64,000 nucleotides of DNA from Neoroseomonas rubea (GTDB lineage Bacteria > Pseudomonadota > Alphaproteobacteria > Acetobacterales > Acetobacteraceae): positions 1 to 64,000 of the forward strand of contig NZ_JACADQ010000001.1 in assembly GCF_016106015.1 (NCBI RefSeq), written 5' to 3'. The first letter of the stretch is position 1. Each line of letters begins with the position of its first letter. The notes below the pieces were generated by a model that was given only the letters and a program-made list of their open reading frames with translations, ran no database searches and had not been told where the DNA came from. The position numbers were made by a program, and so were the translations under genes. Positions 28,060 through 37,090 of this stretch are shown piece by piece.

Positions 28060-28632
28060 GTAAGCGTTCTCCCTCGACTGCCTTGCGGCGCGTGGTTCTG
28101 ACCGGCTGACCTGCGCGGCTGCTGGGCGGCGCGGATGTCGGTTGTCGCCCTTACGCGTAGGGGTATGGGCGTTGCCGGACGGTCAGCGGAGTGAGGTGAT
28201 CAGTGTGGTGCAGCGGCGGCGGCGCTGGACGACGGAGCAGAAGCTGGCGTTGGTCGAGGAGGCGATGCGTCCGGGCTCGTCGGTGGCGGGTGTGGCCGAT
28301 CGCCATGGCATGAGCCGGAGGCTGCTGTTTGAGTGGCGGCGGCAGGCTCGCGAGGGGACGATGCCGGGCCTGGTCCGGATGGAGCCGGAGGTCCCGCCCA
28401 CTCTGGTGCCGGTTCGCGTCGTCGAGGATCCGCCGCCGCGGCCGCAGGCTCCCGCATCGTCACGTCCTGGACGGCCTGCGCGGTCCGGCGCGATGATCGA
28501 GCTGGTATTGCGGAACTGCCGTGTGCTGCGTGTCTCCGAGGCGATCGCGCCGGAGGTGCTGGGGCGGTTGGCGGCGGCGCTAGACGGCTGATGCTGGCGC
28601 TGCATGCCGGTGTGCGCGTCAGCAACGCTTAC
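28060..28632 (+). mobile_element. IS66-derived mini element (tnpA only)
   Basis: Terminal GTAAGCGTT (28060-28068) and AACGCTTAC (28624-28632) are perfect inverted 9-mers matching IS66-type ends. Between them only the small tnpA gene remains; tnpB is cut after a few codons and tnpC is absent. No target duplication is visible. Probably an internal-deletion derivative. Confidence 0.6.
28196..28591 (+). CDS. IS66 family accessory protein TnpA
   Basis: A 131-residue protein with an N-terminal helix-turn-helix (RRRRWTTEQKLALVEEAMRP, SVAGVADRHGMSRRLLFEWR), a Pro-rich linker and the C-terminal IS66 TnpA strand region. GTG at 28196 is preferred from the position of GGAG; the frame extends to 28142. 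It is unlikely to be functional without TnpB and TnpC. Confidence 0.7.
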   Translation: MISVVQRRRRWTTEQKLALVEEAMRPGSSVAGVADRHGMSRRLLFEWRRQAREGTMPGLVRMEPEVPPTLVPVRVVEDPPPRPQAPASSRPGRPARSGAMIELVLRNCRVLRVSEAIAPEVLGRLAAALDG

Positions 28633-28671
28633 GTCGATCAGCGTCCGAGCGAACTAGCGAGGTGCCAAAGT

Positions 28672-29601
28672 CTAATGTCCCGCTGGGCCAGAGTTTGCGC
28701 CGGCGCCGGTGAAGCGCTCAAGTCGCCCACGCAGGGCGCCCAGCTCCGGTGGCGGCGCCGACGTCAGGAGGAAGCGGATCTCTATCCTCCGATTGGCCGC
28801 CAGGTCCTCCTCGCGATCACTCTCCCTTCCGGGAACCGGGCGATCCGGACCATACCCAGAGACGCCCATCAGTGGTGCCGCGGCGGCATTGCGAAGAGAC
28901 CAGAGTTCTGGCCGCGCCGTACGTATGGCGTCATACGTGTTCAGGGCACGGCTGGCCGATAGTTCATAGTTGCCGTCCCGATCTCCGGTCCCCAGACGTC
29001 TGCGATCGGTATGGCCTTCGACGAAGACAGCATCGATGACCGCTGAGCTCTGGGGTTCGCATCCATCCCGTGTACGGCCGCCGGCTGTGAAGCAGGGAAG
29101 GATTGCCGCCAGAGAGTCAGCGAGAGCCCTGATGGCCTCGCGGGCCGGCCCTGTTGCTGGGAGGTCTGATCTCCCGGACCCGAAGAGGATCCGATCGGAA
29201 AGGCGGAGCACGCCCGTATCGGCATCGATGCTGACCGGTACGCCGCGGGCCTCCAGGGCGCTTTGGAGCGACGACAGCAGGGCCGCACGACTTGCCTGCG
29301 CATGCTCCATGGCCGCCTCCAGCCGCCTGACCTCCGCTCCCAGTCCTCCGGTGACCTCGGCCCGCAGAGTGGCGATCTCTTGCTGGGCCCGCTGCCGCAT
29401 CTCCGCGAGCTCTCGCTGCTGCGCAATACCTTGGGCTTCGGCGTCCGCCCGAATGCGTTCGGCGTCACTGGTCGCGGTGGTTAACTGCAATGCGAAGGCG
29501 AAGAGCGCGAGAATGAAAACGAACAGGAGGCCGGCCATCAGATCCGAGACGGATCCGAGATAGCCCTCCTCACTCTCCTCGCGCTCAACCCTGGTCCGCA
29601 T
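28672..29601 (-). CDS. MotB/OmpA-like (ZorB-like) peptidoglycan-binding stator partner
   Basis: A 309-residue inner-membrane protein. One N-terminal helix is preceded by Asp20 (SVSDLMAGLLFVFILALFAF), the position of the ion-carrying Asp in MotB and ZorB. A coiled coil (about 45-105) follows. The OmpA-C peptidoglycan-binding domain shows LRLSDRILFGSG, FVEGHTDRR, LSASRALNTY and ANRRIEIRF. It ends the seven-gene operon, 3 nt after the MotA/ZorA-like gene, as ZorB follows ZorA in Zorya. No catalytic domain is fused. Family is confident; its role in this locus is inferred. Confidence 0.85.
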   Translation of the reverse strand: MRTRVEREESEEGYLGSVSDLMAGLLFVFILALFAFALQLTTATSDAERIRADAEAQGIAQQRELAEMRQRAQQEIATLRAEVTGGLGAEVRRLEAAMEHAQASRAALLSSLQSALEARGVPVSIDADTGVLRLSDRILFGSGRSDLPATGPAREAIRALADSLAAILPCFTAGGRTRDGCEPQSSAVIDAVFVEGHTDRRRLGTGDRDGNYELSASRALNTYDAIRTARPELWSLRNAAAAPLMGVSGYGPDRPVPGRESDREEDLAANRRIEIRFLLTSAPPPELGALRGRLERFTGAGANSGPAGH

Positions 29602-29604
29602 GGG

Positions 29605-31458
29605 CTAGCGGGCCTCCATGGACGCCACGGGCATTGCTTGGCCATCAGACGCCGGCGGGGCTGACGACGGTACCCAAGGGTCGATGACCGATCCATCGGT
29701 ATGGGACGTCCTGGCTGCCTCGGACGACGGATCTACGGCGCTGGTAGTCGCCTCCATGAGGCGGGCGGCCGCGGCGCGAAGCTCGGCGACCAGTTCCTTC
29801 GGTGACGTGGATTCTGTGATCTTCGTGGCGGCAGCGTCCAAGGCAGAGGCGGCGTTGGCCACCAGCAGGACACCGTCGCTCGCCGCAGCCCGCAGTTGCC
29901 CCATCGTGGACGCCAGCCCCTGGACTTGGTTGCCGACGTTCGTGGCCGAGTCATCCAAGACCTTGGAGCCCGCGATCAGACGACTGGTGGCCACCGTGAC
30001 CGAATCAACAAGCGTATTCGCCGCCTGTTCGGCCGCCTCGACCAACGTGGTCTCGGCCTCCTTCCCACCTGTCGCGACGGCTTTGCCAGCGGCTCGGAGT
30101 TCACGGGCAGCATCTGCGGCGGAACGGGCTAGGTAGCCCTCGGACTTGCGGGCGCCTTCCGTGAGTCGATCGCCAGCGGCTTCACCGGCCTCCACGATCT
30201 TCTTCTCCAGCGAGGCGCCGGCGAGTTCGAGGGCAAGGCCGAAGGCGCGGGTTCCATCTGCCATCGCTTCGCGCAGACTAGTCGCGGCTCGTGCGGATGA
30301 CTCTTCCCACTTCGGCCCGGAATCAGCGATGGCAGCAGTTGCCATTGTCATGGCGTCAGCCATGCCGCGTGAGGCGTCGGAGGCGGCTTGCGCGATTTCC
30401 TGTGCTGCGGCAGAGCCTGCACCGGCTAGGCCTTCGCGGACCGTGTTCAGTGTTTGCGCCAGCCCGGCAATGTGACCCCCGACCCGCTCCATGGCGGTCG
30501 TCGCTTCCCGGATCTCGGTGCCGGCCGAAGCCTCAAGGCGATCCAAGAATGCCTTGGACATCTGTTCGAGCTGCTTGCGATTGTTCTCCGAGACCCCGGT
30601 CGTCATCCGACCTATCGCGGAGGCCAACGGCTCGATGGCGTCGCGAAGCCTTTCATTGAGAGCGGCATCGAACCGCTGGGCAAGGATCTCCGCTAGGCGC
30701 TCGGTTTCCGCGCGCCTGGCATCGATGTCACCGCGAAGGGTGGACTGGGTGTCAGCCGCCAGTTCCTGTGGCGTCAGGGGTGGTAAACGGCGGTCCAGAG
30801 CGCCGTTTAGCCGAGATAGCGCATGCTCGGTGCTGCGTGTCTCACGTCGGACCCAGGCGGCGGAGATGATCGAGAGCAGAAGAGCCACGACGGAGAAGCT
30901 GAACTTGGCCGCAGCGGTCCCGAGGAGTACGGCGAGGCCGTCCCGCACCTGAGTTGGATCTCCGGCTCCGAGAGAACCGCCGGCTGCCTTCAGGGCGAAG
31001 ACCAGGCCGAGGAAGGTGAGGATGAGCCCAACGCCTACCAGTGCGTTAGCGTGCGCGCGTGCTGATCGGAGGTCCGCCCCTGCCAGCCCAAGGAGTTCGA
31101 GGTTAAAGAAATCGCTGGCGGGCACGGTTTGGCGATAGACATCGCCCCCTCCTCGGCCCGGCGTCAGAACCGTGCTGGTCATGGCCGACCAGCTGTCCCC
31201 GAGGACCGGGTCCGTACGGAACTGTTCAGTGAGAGTTTGGTATTCTCGGGCAACGTCCCGATGGTCGCCCGCCAGCACGAGTGTCTCGCGCATTTTTTTC
31301 GCGGCGGAGCGGATTGCCCTGGCTGCCCTCGTCAGCGGCCAGGCTGCACGGATCGTCCACGCCGCAAGACCGAAGGCGACGCACAGGATGAAGGCCCAAT
31401 GTGAATAGATGTCATTCAGCGAGATCCAGATGCTGGACTGCGCGCCTACATCCCCCAT
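29605..31458 (-). CDS. MotA/TolQ/ExbB-like (ZorA-like) channel with long cytoplasmic tail
   Basis: A 617-residue membrane protein. Hydrophobic helices lie near residues 20-40, 140-158 (VGVGLILTFLGLVFAL) and 186-204 (FSFSVVALLLSIISAAW), the MotA/ExbB channel core. About 400 cytoplasmic residues follow that are helical and Ala-rich (AAQEIAQAASDASRGMADAM, LTEGARKSEGYLARSAADAA), probably a long coiled-coil tail. MotA and TolQ lack such a tail; Zorya ZorA has one. Gene order with the MotB-like partner is conserved. Most likely an ion-driven stator reaching deep into the cytoplasm. Confidence 0.83.
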   Translation of the reverse strand: MGDVGAQSSIWISLNDIYSHWAFILCVAFGLAAWTIRAAWPLTRAARAIRSAAKKMRETLVLAGDHRDVAREYQTLTEQFRTDPVLGDSWSAMTSTVLTPGRGGGDVYRQTVPASDFFNLELLGLAGADLRSARAHANALVGVGLILTFLGLVFALKAAGGSLGAGDPTQVRDGLAVLLGTAAAKFSFSVVALLLSIISAAWVRRETRSTEHALSRLNGALDRRLPPLTPQELAADTQSTLRGDIDARRAETERLAEILAQRFDAALNERLRDAIEPLASAIGRMTTGVSENNRKQLEQMSKAFLDRLEASAGTEIREATTAMERVGGHIAGLAQTLNTVREGLAGAGSAAAQEIAQAASDASRGMADAMTMATAAIADSGPKWEESSARAATSLREAMADGTRAFGLALELAGASLEKKIVEAGEAAGDRLTEGARKSEGYLARSAADAARELRAAGKAVATGGKEAETTLVEAAEQAANTLVDSVTVATSRLIAGSKVLDDSATNVGNQVQGLASTMGQLRAAASDGVLLVANAASALDAAATKITESTSPKELVAELRAAAARLMEATTSAVDPSSEAARTSHTDGSVIDPWVPSSAPPASDGQAMPVASMEAR

Positions 31459-31469
31459 CGCCCCGCACC

Positions 31470-32261
31470 TCAGCTTTGCTCGAACGGAAGAAGGAGGCGC
31501 CCCTTCTGCCGGACCTTGAAGCCCTCATCAACCAACGCTGGCTGTGCAGCGAGCGCGTCACCTCGCTCGATATCGAAAAGCCACTGCAGCCTGGTTTGCG
31601 CGGCTCGACCAGCGTCACTGGTGTAGAGGCCGAGATTGCGGCGCAGATTGAAGCCCGGGACCGCAAGCCTGTGGAAGTCGTGAGAAAAGACCAAGATGTC
31701 CCCGCGATCCGCCGACGGCGCCCTTTCCAGGGTGGATTGACCACCGGCGCCTACGCAGAAGGCTTCACCCTTCACGCTGTCCGCGAATGCGTTAAAGCTG
31801 GCCGCGCTATCAAGCGCCTGTGCTGCCCGATCGAGAACCTCCTGAAGCGTATCCCGCCTGGGCTGTAGCGCCGCCTGGCGGTGAGCCGGAAAGTAATCTC
31901 CCGGCACGGGCTCAGGCGGCACTCGGATGCCGCGCGAAGGCTGAGCGATTTCGGGGCGGACAATGCTGGGCTGTGCGTCGAACCCGTCTTGGCGCCGCGA
32001 CTCTGGGACCTCAACATGGCGGCGAGATTCATCGCGAGGCCGCTCAGGACGTCGAGGCTCCGAACCGTAGCGAAGGTCATCTTCGACCCGAAGGAGGCGT
32101 TGCTCGAAGCTTCGCCTGAATTCCGCCAACTGCGCCATGTCCGCCTTCTCGTCCCGCAGCTGTGCGATCTCGGAACGCAAAAAGAACACAGCAATCACGC
32201 TGATAATGGCCAGCAGGGTGGTGCCGCCGATCATCAGAAGGAACGTGATTTCCTGGCTCAT
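31470..32261 (-). CDS. single-span membrane protein of the tubulin/Hsp70 operon
   Basis: A 263-residue protein with one N-terminal helix (ITFLLMIGGTTLLAIISVIA) and a short coiled coil (EIAQLRDEKADMAQLAEFRR). A Pro/Arg-rich disordered middle leads to a folded C-terminal domain (RDTLQEVLDRAAQALDSAAS, GDILVFSHDFHRLAVPGF). No family was recognised. Its start overlaps the stop of the Hsp70-like gene by 4 nt, and it lies 11 nt before the ZorA-like gene. It could be an adaptor between the cytoplasmic NTPases and the membrane stator. Confidence 0.7.
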   Translation of the reverse strand: MSQEITFLLMIGGTTLLAIISVIAVFFLRSEIAQLRDEKADMAQLAEFRRSFEQRLLRVEDDLRYGSEPRRPERPRDESRRHVEVPESRRQDGFDAQPSIVRPEIAQPSRGIRVPPEPVPGDYFPAHRQAALQPRRDTLQEVLDRAAQALDSAASFNAFADSVKGEAFCVGAGGQSTLERAPSADRGDILVFSHDFHRLAVPGFNLRRNLGLYTSDAGRAAQTRLQWLFDIERGDALAAQPALVDEGFKVRQKGRLLLPFEQS

Positions 32262-35200
32262 GGCAGCCTCAGCGGAGCATCGTCGATTGCCAGCCTTCGG
32301 ACAAAGCGACGCAGGATGACTATGAATGGCGGCTCGATGGCCGAGGTGTCCTCGACAGCCGCCTGACCGGTGGCTTCTTCGTTGGCCAGGAGCTGAGCGC
32401 GATGCATCTCCTGATTCGCTTCGCCGATCAGGTTGGCGATGACGTCATCGCCGACTTTTGCACGAATGCCAATCGAAGGAAGGCGAGCGACGAACCGTCG
32501 GAACTCAGGAGCGCCCGTGATCCGGATAGGCGCCTGAAGCGCAATGTCGGCGACGCGGAAGGTAGATTCGACTTCCTTTCCGTTTTGCTCAACAGCCTCA
32601 CCGAGCGGCGGGTCCGCGTGAACGCGCCCGATGATAGATGCATCACCGTGAACCAACCCGTAAGCGACTTCTTCCTTCGGGTCGTTTGAGAAAATGATAT
32701 CCGCTCGCGGCATGGCGTCGCCAGTCGCTTCCGAAAAGAAGCGCAGCAGCTTCACCTTGTCGTCGCCCGACGTCAGCAAGTGCCGGAACAATATCGAGGC
32801 GCGGCCACCGACTGCGATCGTTACGGTGGTATTGGGCCGGGGGAGCAAAGTCCCCTTGTCGACCAACGACCGGACCACGCGTCCGGTGTAATCGAGCAGA
32901 CCGGCGAAGGCGGTGAGAGCGACGGCCCGAAGCCGCTCCGCTTCGGGGGTTCCAGCCAATACGGGTAGGTAATTCTGCACCGCGTCGGAAAACGGCTTGC
33001 TGTTGACCACGAGCTCTGTAGCGATGGTCGCCTTGTCGTCGTCGGTCGTGGCGACTTCGGTCAACGACTCAACAAGGGATTTAAGCGCCGGCACCTGGTC
33101 AGCGAGTTTGCCCAGGATGCCCGGATGACGGCGCAAATGGTCGATGAGCATGGCCCGCCCCGCCAGCTCGAAAGATCCACGCCAGGTGAGAGGTTCGGCG
33201 CCGCCCGCCGTTTGTTGAAGGATGGCGATATCCGTGGTTCCCCCACCGATATCCATGCTGATCAACCCTTCCACCGCCGCAGCGTGACGGCGGTGGATAA
33301 AGTACAAAGCGGTGCTAACCGACTCAGTCCTGAATTCCACGGAGGGATCGCTTCTCGACGTCGCTCCGGTCGTAATCTCGACGGCGATTCTCGACGCGTT
33401 ACGCGCGGCTTGCTCAAAGCCCGTCAACTGCCATGGGCGAAACGCTTCTGGATAGGAATAGCGGAAGGAGACTTGGTCGGGGTGGATGCCCCTTGCCGTC
33501 GCCTCGGCCAGCGCGAGAATCACGACCTCGGTCAGGAAGAGTTGGATGTGCTTGCGGCCGTCCTGGAGGCGCGACCATTTAAGATTGAAATGCAGGCCGG
33601 CTCGATGGTTGATCTCCTTGATCGCGTGCTCGCGCCGCTGCGCAAAATAGACGAATGCGTCGCGAAACACCTGCTCCCCACCTGACCTACTCGCAATCGA
33701 GCGGGTACGGAGAATCGTCTGAAACGGAATTGGGACGTCGGTAGCGGGCAGGAACTCGCGATCGATCAAGTCGCGTCCCTCTTCCGTGTCACTATACGTC
33801 ACGACGTGGCGGGCCTTTATAAGGAGTGGCTCCGGGTTCCCGCCGGACCGCTGAAGGTAGACAGACGTGTTGGTCGTGCCGAAGTCGATCCCGATGATTG
33901 CCTGGCCCGCTCCGCTGGACGACACTTGCTCCGCCATTGGCATCATGACGAGGCCGGCTACCTTGCGATCGTTCTTATGCCGGTACTCGATCACGGTAGC
34001 CTCTGGCGCGGCGGAAAGCTGATGTATTCCCTGAGCGATCTGTCTGTCATCGCGTAGCCAGGTGACGTCGCCAATCCCCCGCAGGTCGCCATCTCTCACG
34101 GCTCTCGCCCCGGCCACTGCGCTGAAGCCGTCGTTGGCGTCCAATCGCCTGGCGATGGCGTCACCCGATACGACAGCAACAGGCGTGTACTGCACATCGA
34201 TCGTCGCGCTTGTGAAGCCGAAGTGAAGCTTCCACCACTCAGCCTTGAAGTTCGGCCAAACAGACATGAGCTCTGGAGGCTCGAAGCTCGCCTCGTCGCG
34301 GTAAAGGCGCGATAGGTTAATGCGCGTTCGCGACTTCTCTAGCGTCAAGGTCAGGTGAAGCGTCGGACCATCGCCTCCCGGGATAAGCCGGCATGACGTG
34401 GCTAGGTCCGCGCCCGACATCAACGCGAGCACGATAGGGCTGAGCGGGAGGATATGCTCACGTGCGCCTGGTGGGTGCTGATCGAAGCCGCGCTCGGACC
34501 CGATGCCAACCACGCGATAGAGCGTCGGCAGGAAAAGCTCGTCGGGGGTTAGGATGAGATACCCCTTGCCCTGGGCTTCGGACCTAATGGTGTCGATAAG
34601 CCCGGGATTTGCCTTGAGCATGCCCAGGGTAATCGTTTCCCAGATCCGGATGTTTCCCGCCGGTACCCCCATGAGACGGTCGAGATCTTGATCGACCAGA
34701 ATGACGCCCTTGAGCGACGTACCAATCTCCGGGCGGATCTGGAGCAGCGTGTCGGCCACCGCCCGGCCGGCAAGCGCGACCCGCTCCGGCGAGTTCATGG
34801 CGGAGAAGATTGGCAAGTTTGGCAACTGAAGGGGCGAGTGCACCGGGCTAAACGTTGGCTCTGACCCGCTGGGCCGCGCCTCGTTTGCGAACGACTGGAG
34901 AAGCCCAATGAGAATGGCGATGTCATGGACATGCGCGTGAGTTCGAAGCTCTTGCGTCATGCGATCGAGGTACCGCACGAGGGCCCACCGATCTTCTACG
35001 CCGATGCCGCCGATCTTCAGGGGATCCTGGAACCGTCCATCGCGCAGCCACGGAATTGAGGGCAGCTGGACATGATCGGCGAGCGAACGGCTGGGCGCGA
35101 GCAGCGTCAACGGCTGGGCAATCGCGATGACCTTCTTCTCCTCGCGGAGGATCGCAACCTCGTCAATCTCCCGGTTCTCGAGAAGGCTGGCCAGGGGGCG

Positions 35201-35569
35201 TAGCCGGCGAACGATATCCGCCCAAGGCCCGGGCGGCAGTTCTGAGAGACGGAAAACTTCGGACGTCAGATTGGGGACATACGCGGCGGCGAGGGCAACG
35301 GTTACCAACAAGCCACGCCATTCCCCGACGGCCCGGACATGGAGCGGATGGCGCTCGTTGACCAGGGCATCATGGAAGACGGTGATGGCGGCCCACACGT
35401 CGGGGACGGAGACGATATCCGCTCCATGCGACAGACTATCGGGCGTGTTCAGGCCCTGAGCGATCACCCGCAGAGGATCAGACGTCGGACCCATGGGATA
35501 CCAGGCACCGGCGCCAGGCAGCGGTGAGACCCGGTGTTCGGGACGAAGCGGAGGAAGGAAAGGGGCCAT
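32258..35569 (-). CDS. large protein with C-terminal Hsp70/actin-type ATPase domain
   Basis: An 1103-residue protein. Residues 1-550 form a unique region with no recognised domain. From about 557 it is an Hsp70/actin-superfamily ATPase: phosphate-1 IIGIDFGTTNTSVYL (about 558-572), phosphate-2 LISMDIGGGTTDIAIL (about 769-784) and the adenosine motif VTIAVGGRAS (about 916-925). No canonical Hsp70 substrate-binding domain is evident; about 180 residues follow the ATPase. The overall plan, a large protein with an Hsp70-like domain, recalls SrfB-type proteins, but identity is uncertain. It is coupled to both neighbours within the operon. Confidence 0.82.
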   Translation of the reverse strand: MAPFLPPLRPEHRVSPLPGAGAWYPMGPTSDPLRVIAQGLNTPDSLSHGADIVSVPDVWAAITVFHDALVNERHPLHVRAVGEWRGLLVTVALAAAYVPNLTSEVFRLSELPPGPWADIVRRLRPLASLLENREIDEVAILREEKKVIAIAQPLTLLAPSRSLADHVQLPSIPWLRDGRFQDPLKIGGIGVEDRWALVRYLDRMTQELRTHAHVHDIAILIGLLQSFANEARPSGSEPTFSPVHSPLQLPNLPIFSAMNSPERVALAGRAVADTLLQIRPEIGTSLKGVILVDQDLDRLMGVPAGNIRIWETITLGMLKANPGLIDTIRSEAQGKGYLILTPDELFLPTLYRVVGIGSERGFDQHPPGAREHILPLSPIVLALMSGADLATSCRLIPGGDGPTLHLTLTLEKSRTRINLSRLYRDEASFEPPELMSVWPNFKAEWWKLHFGFTSATIDVQYTPVAVVSGDAIARRLDANDGFSAVAGARAVRDGDLRGIGDVTWLRDDRQIAQGIHQLSAAPEATVIEYRHKNDRKVAGLVMMPMAEQVSSSGAGQAIIGIDFGTTNTSVYLQRSGGNPEPLLIKARHVVTYSDTEEGRDLIDREFLPATDVPIPFQTILRTRSIASRSGGEQVFRDAFVYFAQRREHAIKEINHRAGLHFNLKWSRLQDGRKHIQLFLTEVVILALAEATARGIHPDQVSFRYSYPEAFRPWQLTGFEQAARNASRIAVEITTGATSRSDPSVEFRTESVSTALYFIHRRHAAAVEGLISMDIGGGTTDIAILQQTAGGAEPLTWRGSFELAGRAMLIDHLRRHPGILGKLADQVPALKSLVESLTEVATTDDDKATIATELVVNSKPFSDAVQNYLPVLAGTPEAERLRAVALTAFAGLLDYTGRVVRSLVDKGTLLPRPNTTVTIAVGGRASILFRHLLTSGDDKVKLLRFFSEATGDAMPRADIIFSNDPKEEVAYGLVHGDASIIGRVHADPPLGEAVEQNGKEVESTFRVADIALQAPIRITGAPEFRRFVARLPSIGIRAKVGDDVIANLIGEANQEMHRAQLLANEEATGQAAVEDTSAIEPPFIVILRRFVRRLAIDDAPLRLP

Positions 35570-35572
35570 GGA

Positions 35573-37090
35573 TCAGGCTCCTCCGTTGCGCCGAGGCGAG
35601 CAGGCGTTGTGAATAGATGCGATGAGACGACCGATGCCGGCGCTTTCGGAGGCCGGAGGATCGTAGCTCAGTGAGGTAAACAGATCGGCAAGCGTAATGC
35701 CGTCGATTCCCGGAACGAGATTGCGGAAGTCCGAACTCGAAACCGAGGTCAAGGGCACGTGGTCGATGCTCTGCTGGTTCCAGTCACGAGCCAGAAGGCT
35801 GTCCGACAGCAGGTCGAGACGCCGACCCGGACCGGCACCCAGCCGGTTAAGGGCTACGAACCAGCGCAACAGGTCCTCCGAGGCCTTGGTCATCAGCGTG
35901 ATCGCTCGCTGGGTGTCGTCATCCCTCGGCTCTTTGCCCGGCGGTTGCTTGACCTGCCGCTTGAACCAGGTTTCCCGTCGGAAGCTCTGCCATGCATCTC
36001 CCATCAACGCCGGCGCGTATTGCTGACGCCATGCGACCGCGGTCCGGATGGCCGCGGCGACGTGACGGCGCACCGTGCCCCTGGCTCCGGCATCAGGCAG
36101 GTCGTCCCAGCTCACGACGTCCTTTCCGTCAGTGCGGGTTGCAACGATGCCCCGGTTGGGGTCGCTACGGGCAGCCAGGAAATCCAGTGCGGCCAGGCCG
36201 CCAACGAACTCCGGGAGCAGCGGGGGATTGGCTTGGTTGGTACCGCCGTCGGAGTAAGCATTGAACTGGACCAAGGGATCGCTGCCCAGCAGATAAAGCG
36301 TGTCGAAGACCTGCTCCTTGCTGAACAGGGTGGCGTAGTACTCGAGCGCACCGCGGGCCTGCATCAGGAACACGGAAGAATCCGGCCGGATGGCAGGCCC
36401 TTCGCCGGGCGGAGGCGTCGGAAAGGCGAAGTAAGGCAACATGAGAACGCCGGCCAGCTTCACTTGCCCACTGAGGCCGCGATCCTTGATCGCCTTGCGG
36501 AGAAGCCGTGCGACGGTCGGAAATCCGGAAGCGCCGGTGCCGCCAAAAACGGAGGCGGCGATGAGGACGCGGACCTCCTCTCCCTGCCCTCCGGACTGAA
36601 GCGCGCCCAGGAGGTCATGCCAAACCGGCGAATTCGCGGTGACGCCCTGAAGGGTGAGGGCAGCACCGAGGGCAGGCCGCTGACGAAAACCTTCGTCGAG
36701 TTGAAGCCGCCTCTCCTCTGCAGAGAACAGAACGTCCGCGAGAGCTGCCTGTTGCCAGGGCAGCCCGCCATAGGCGATCGACCGTTCTAGGGTGGTGGAC
36801 GACTTCTCCTCCGGCGCCCAGGCCCAGCCCGCCTTTGGTTTCTCGACGTGAGTGCCGAGTAGCTTGCACGGCCCGAGGTCATTGGCGCCTTGGGTGCGAA
36901 GTGCTCGGCGAACCTCATTCATATCCTCGAGCACGCGCACAGCGCGTCCGGCATTGCCGTTCGAGCGATCCTGATCGAGCAATCCGATCCACGCCTCATC
37001 CGGGCCAAGGCCGCAGAAGGACAGTCGGGCAAAGGCCTCGACGCATTTCGCACCGGTGCCGCCAATGCCGAGCAGGAAGTTCGCGGTCAT
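35573..37090 (-). CDS. tubulin/FtsZ-like GTPase family protein
   Basis: A 505-residue cytoplasmic protein. The N-terminal loop FLLGIGGTGAKCVEA (residues 5-19) and the later VFGGTGASGFPTVARLLRKA (182-201) correspond to the nucleotide-binding loops of the tubulin/FtsZ superfamily. The second matches the tubulin-signature glycine-rich loop (T4). It resembles the tubulin-like families found next to VWA and OmpA genes rather than cell-division FtsZ. The ATG at 37090 overlaps the preceding gene by 4 nt. Likely GTP binding and possibly polymerising; neither is shown here. Confidence 0.78.
   Translation of the reverse strand: MTANFLLGIGGTGAKCVEAFARLSFCGLGPDEAWIGLLDQDRSNGNAGRAVRVLEDMNEVRRALRTQGANDLGPCKLLGTHVEKPKAGWAWAPEEKSSTTLERSIAYGGLPWQQAALADVLFSAEERRLQLDEGFRQRPALGAALTLQGVTANSPVWHDLLGALQSGGQGEEVRVLIAASVFGGTGASGFPTVARLLRKAIKDRGLSGQVKLAGVLMLPYFAFPTPPPGEGPAIRPDSSVFLMQARGALEYYATLFSKEQVFDTLYLLGSDPLVQFNAYSDGGTNQANPPLLPEFVGGLAALDFLAARSDPNRGIVATRTDGKDVVSWDDLPDAGARGTVRRHVAAAIRTAVAWRQQYAPALMGDAWQSFRRETWFKRQVKQPPGKEPRDDDTQRAITLMTKASEDLLRWFVALNRLGAGPGRRLDLLSDSLLARDWNQQSIDHVPLTSVSSSDFRNLVPGIDGITLADLFTSLSYDPPASESAGIGRLIASIHNACSPRRNGGA

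Noticed and set aside
28672-31458. Canonical flagellar motAB or tolQR
   Set aside because: The MotA-like protein has a very long C-terminal tail, the partner has an OmpA domain, there are no flagellar or tol-pal genes, and both sit in a larger operon.
35573-37090. Cell-division FtsZ
   Set aside because: Length, motif context and operon partners differ from FtsZ, and there is no ftsA/ftsQ neighbourhood. Only the nucleotide-binding loops are shared.
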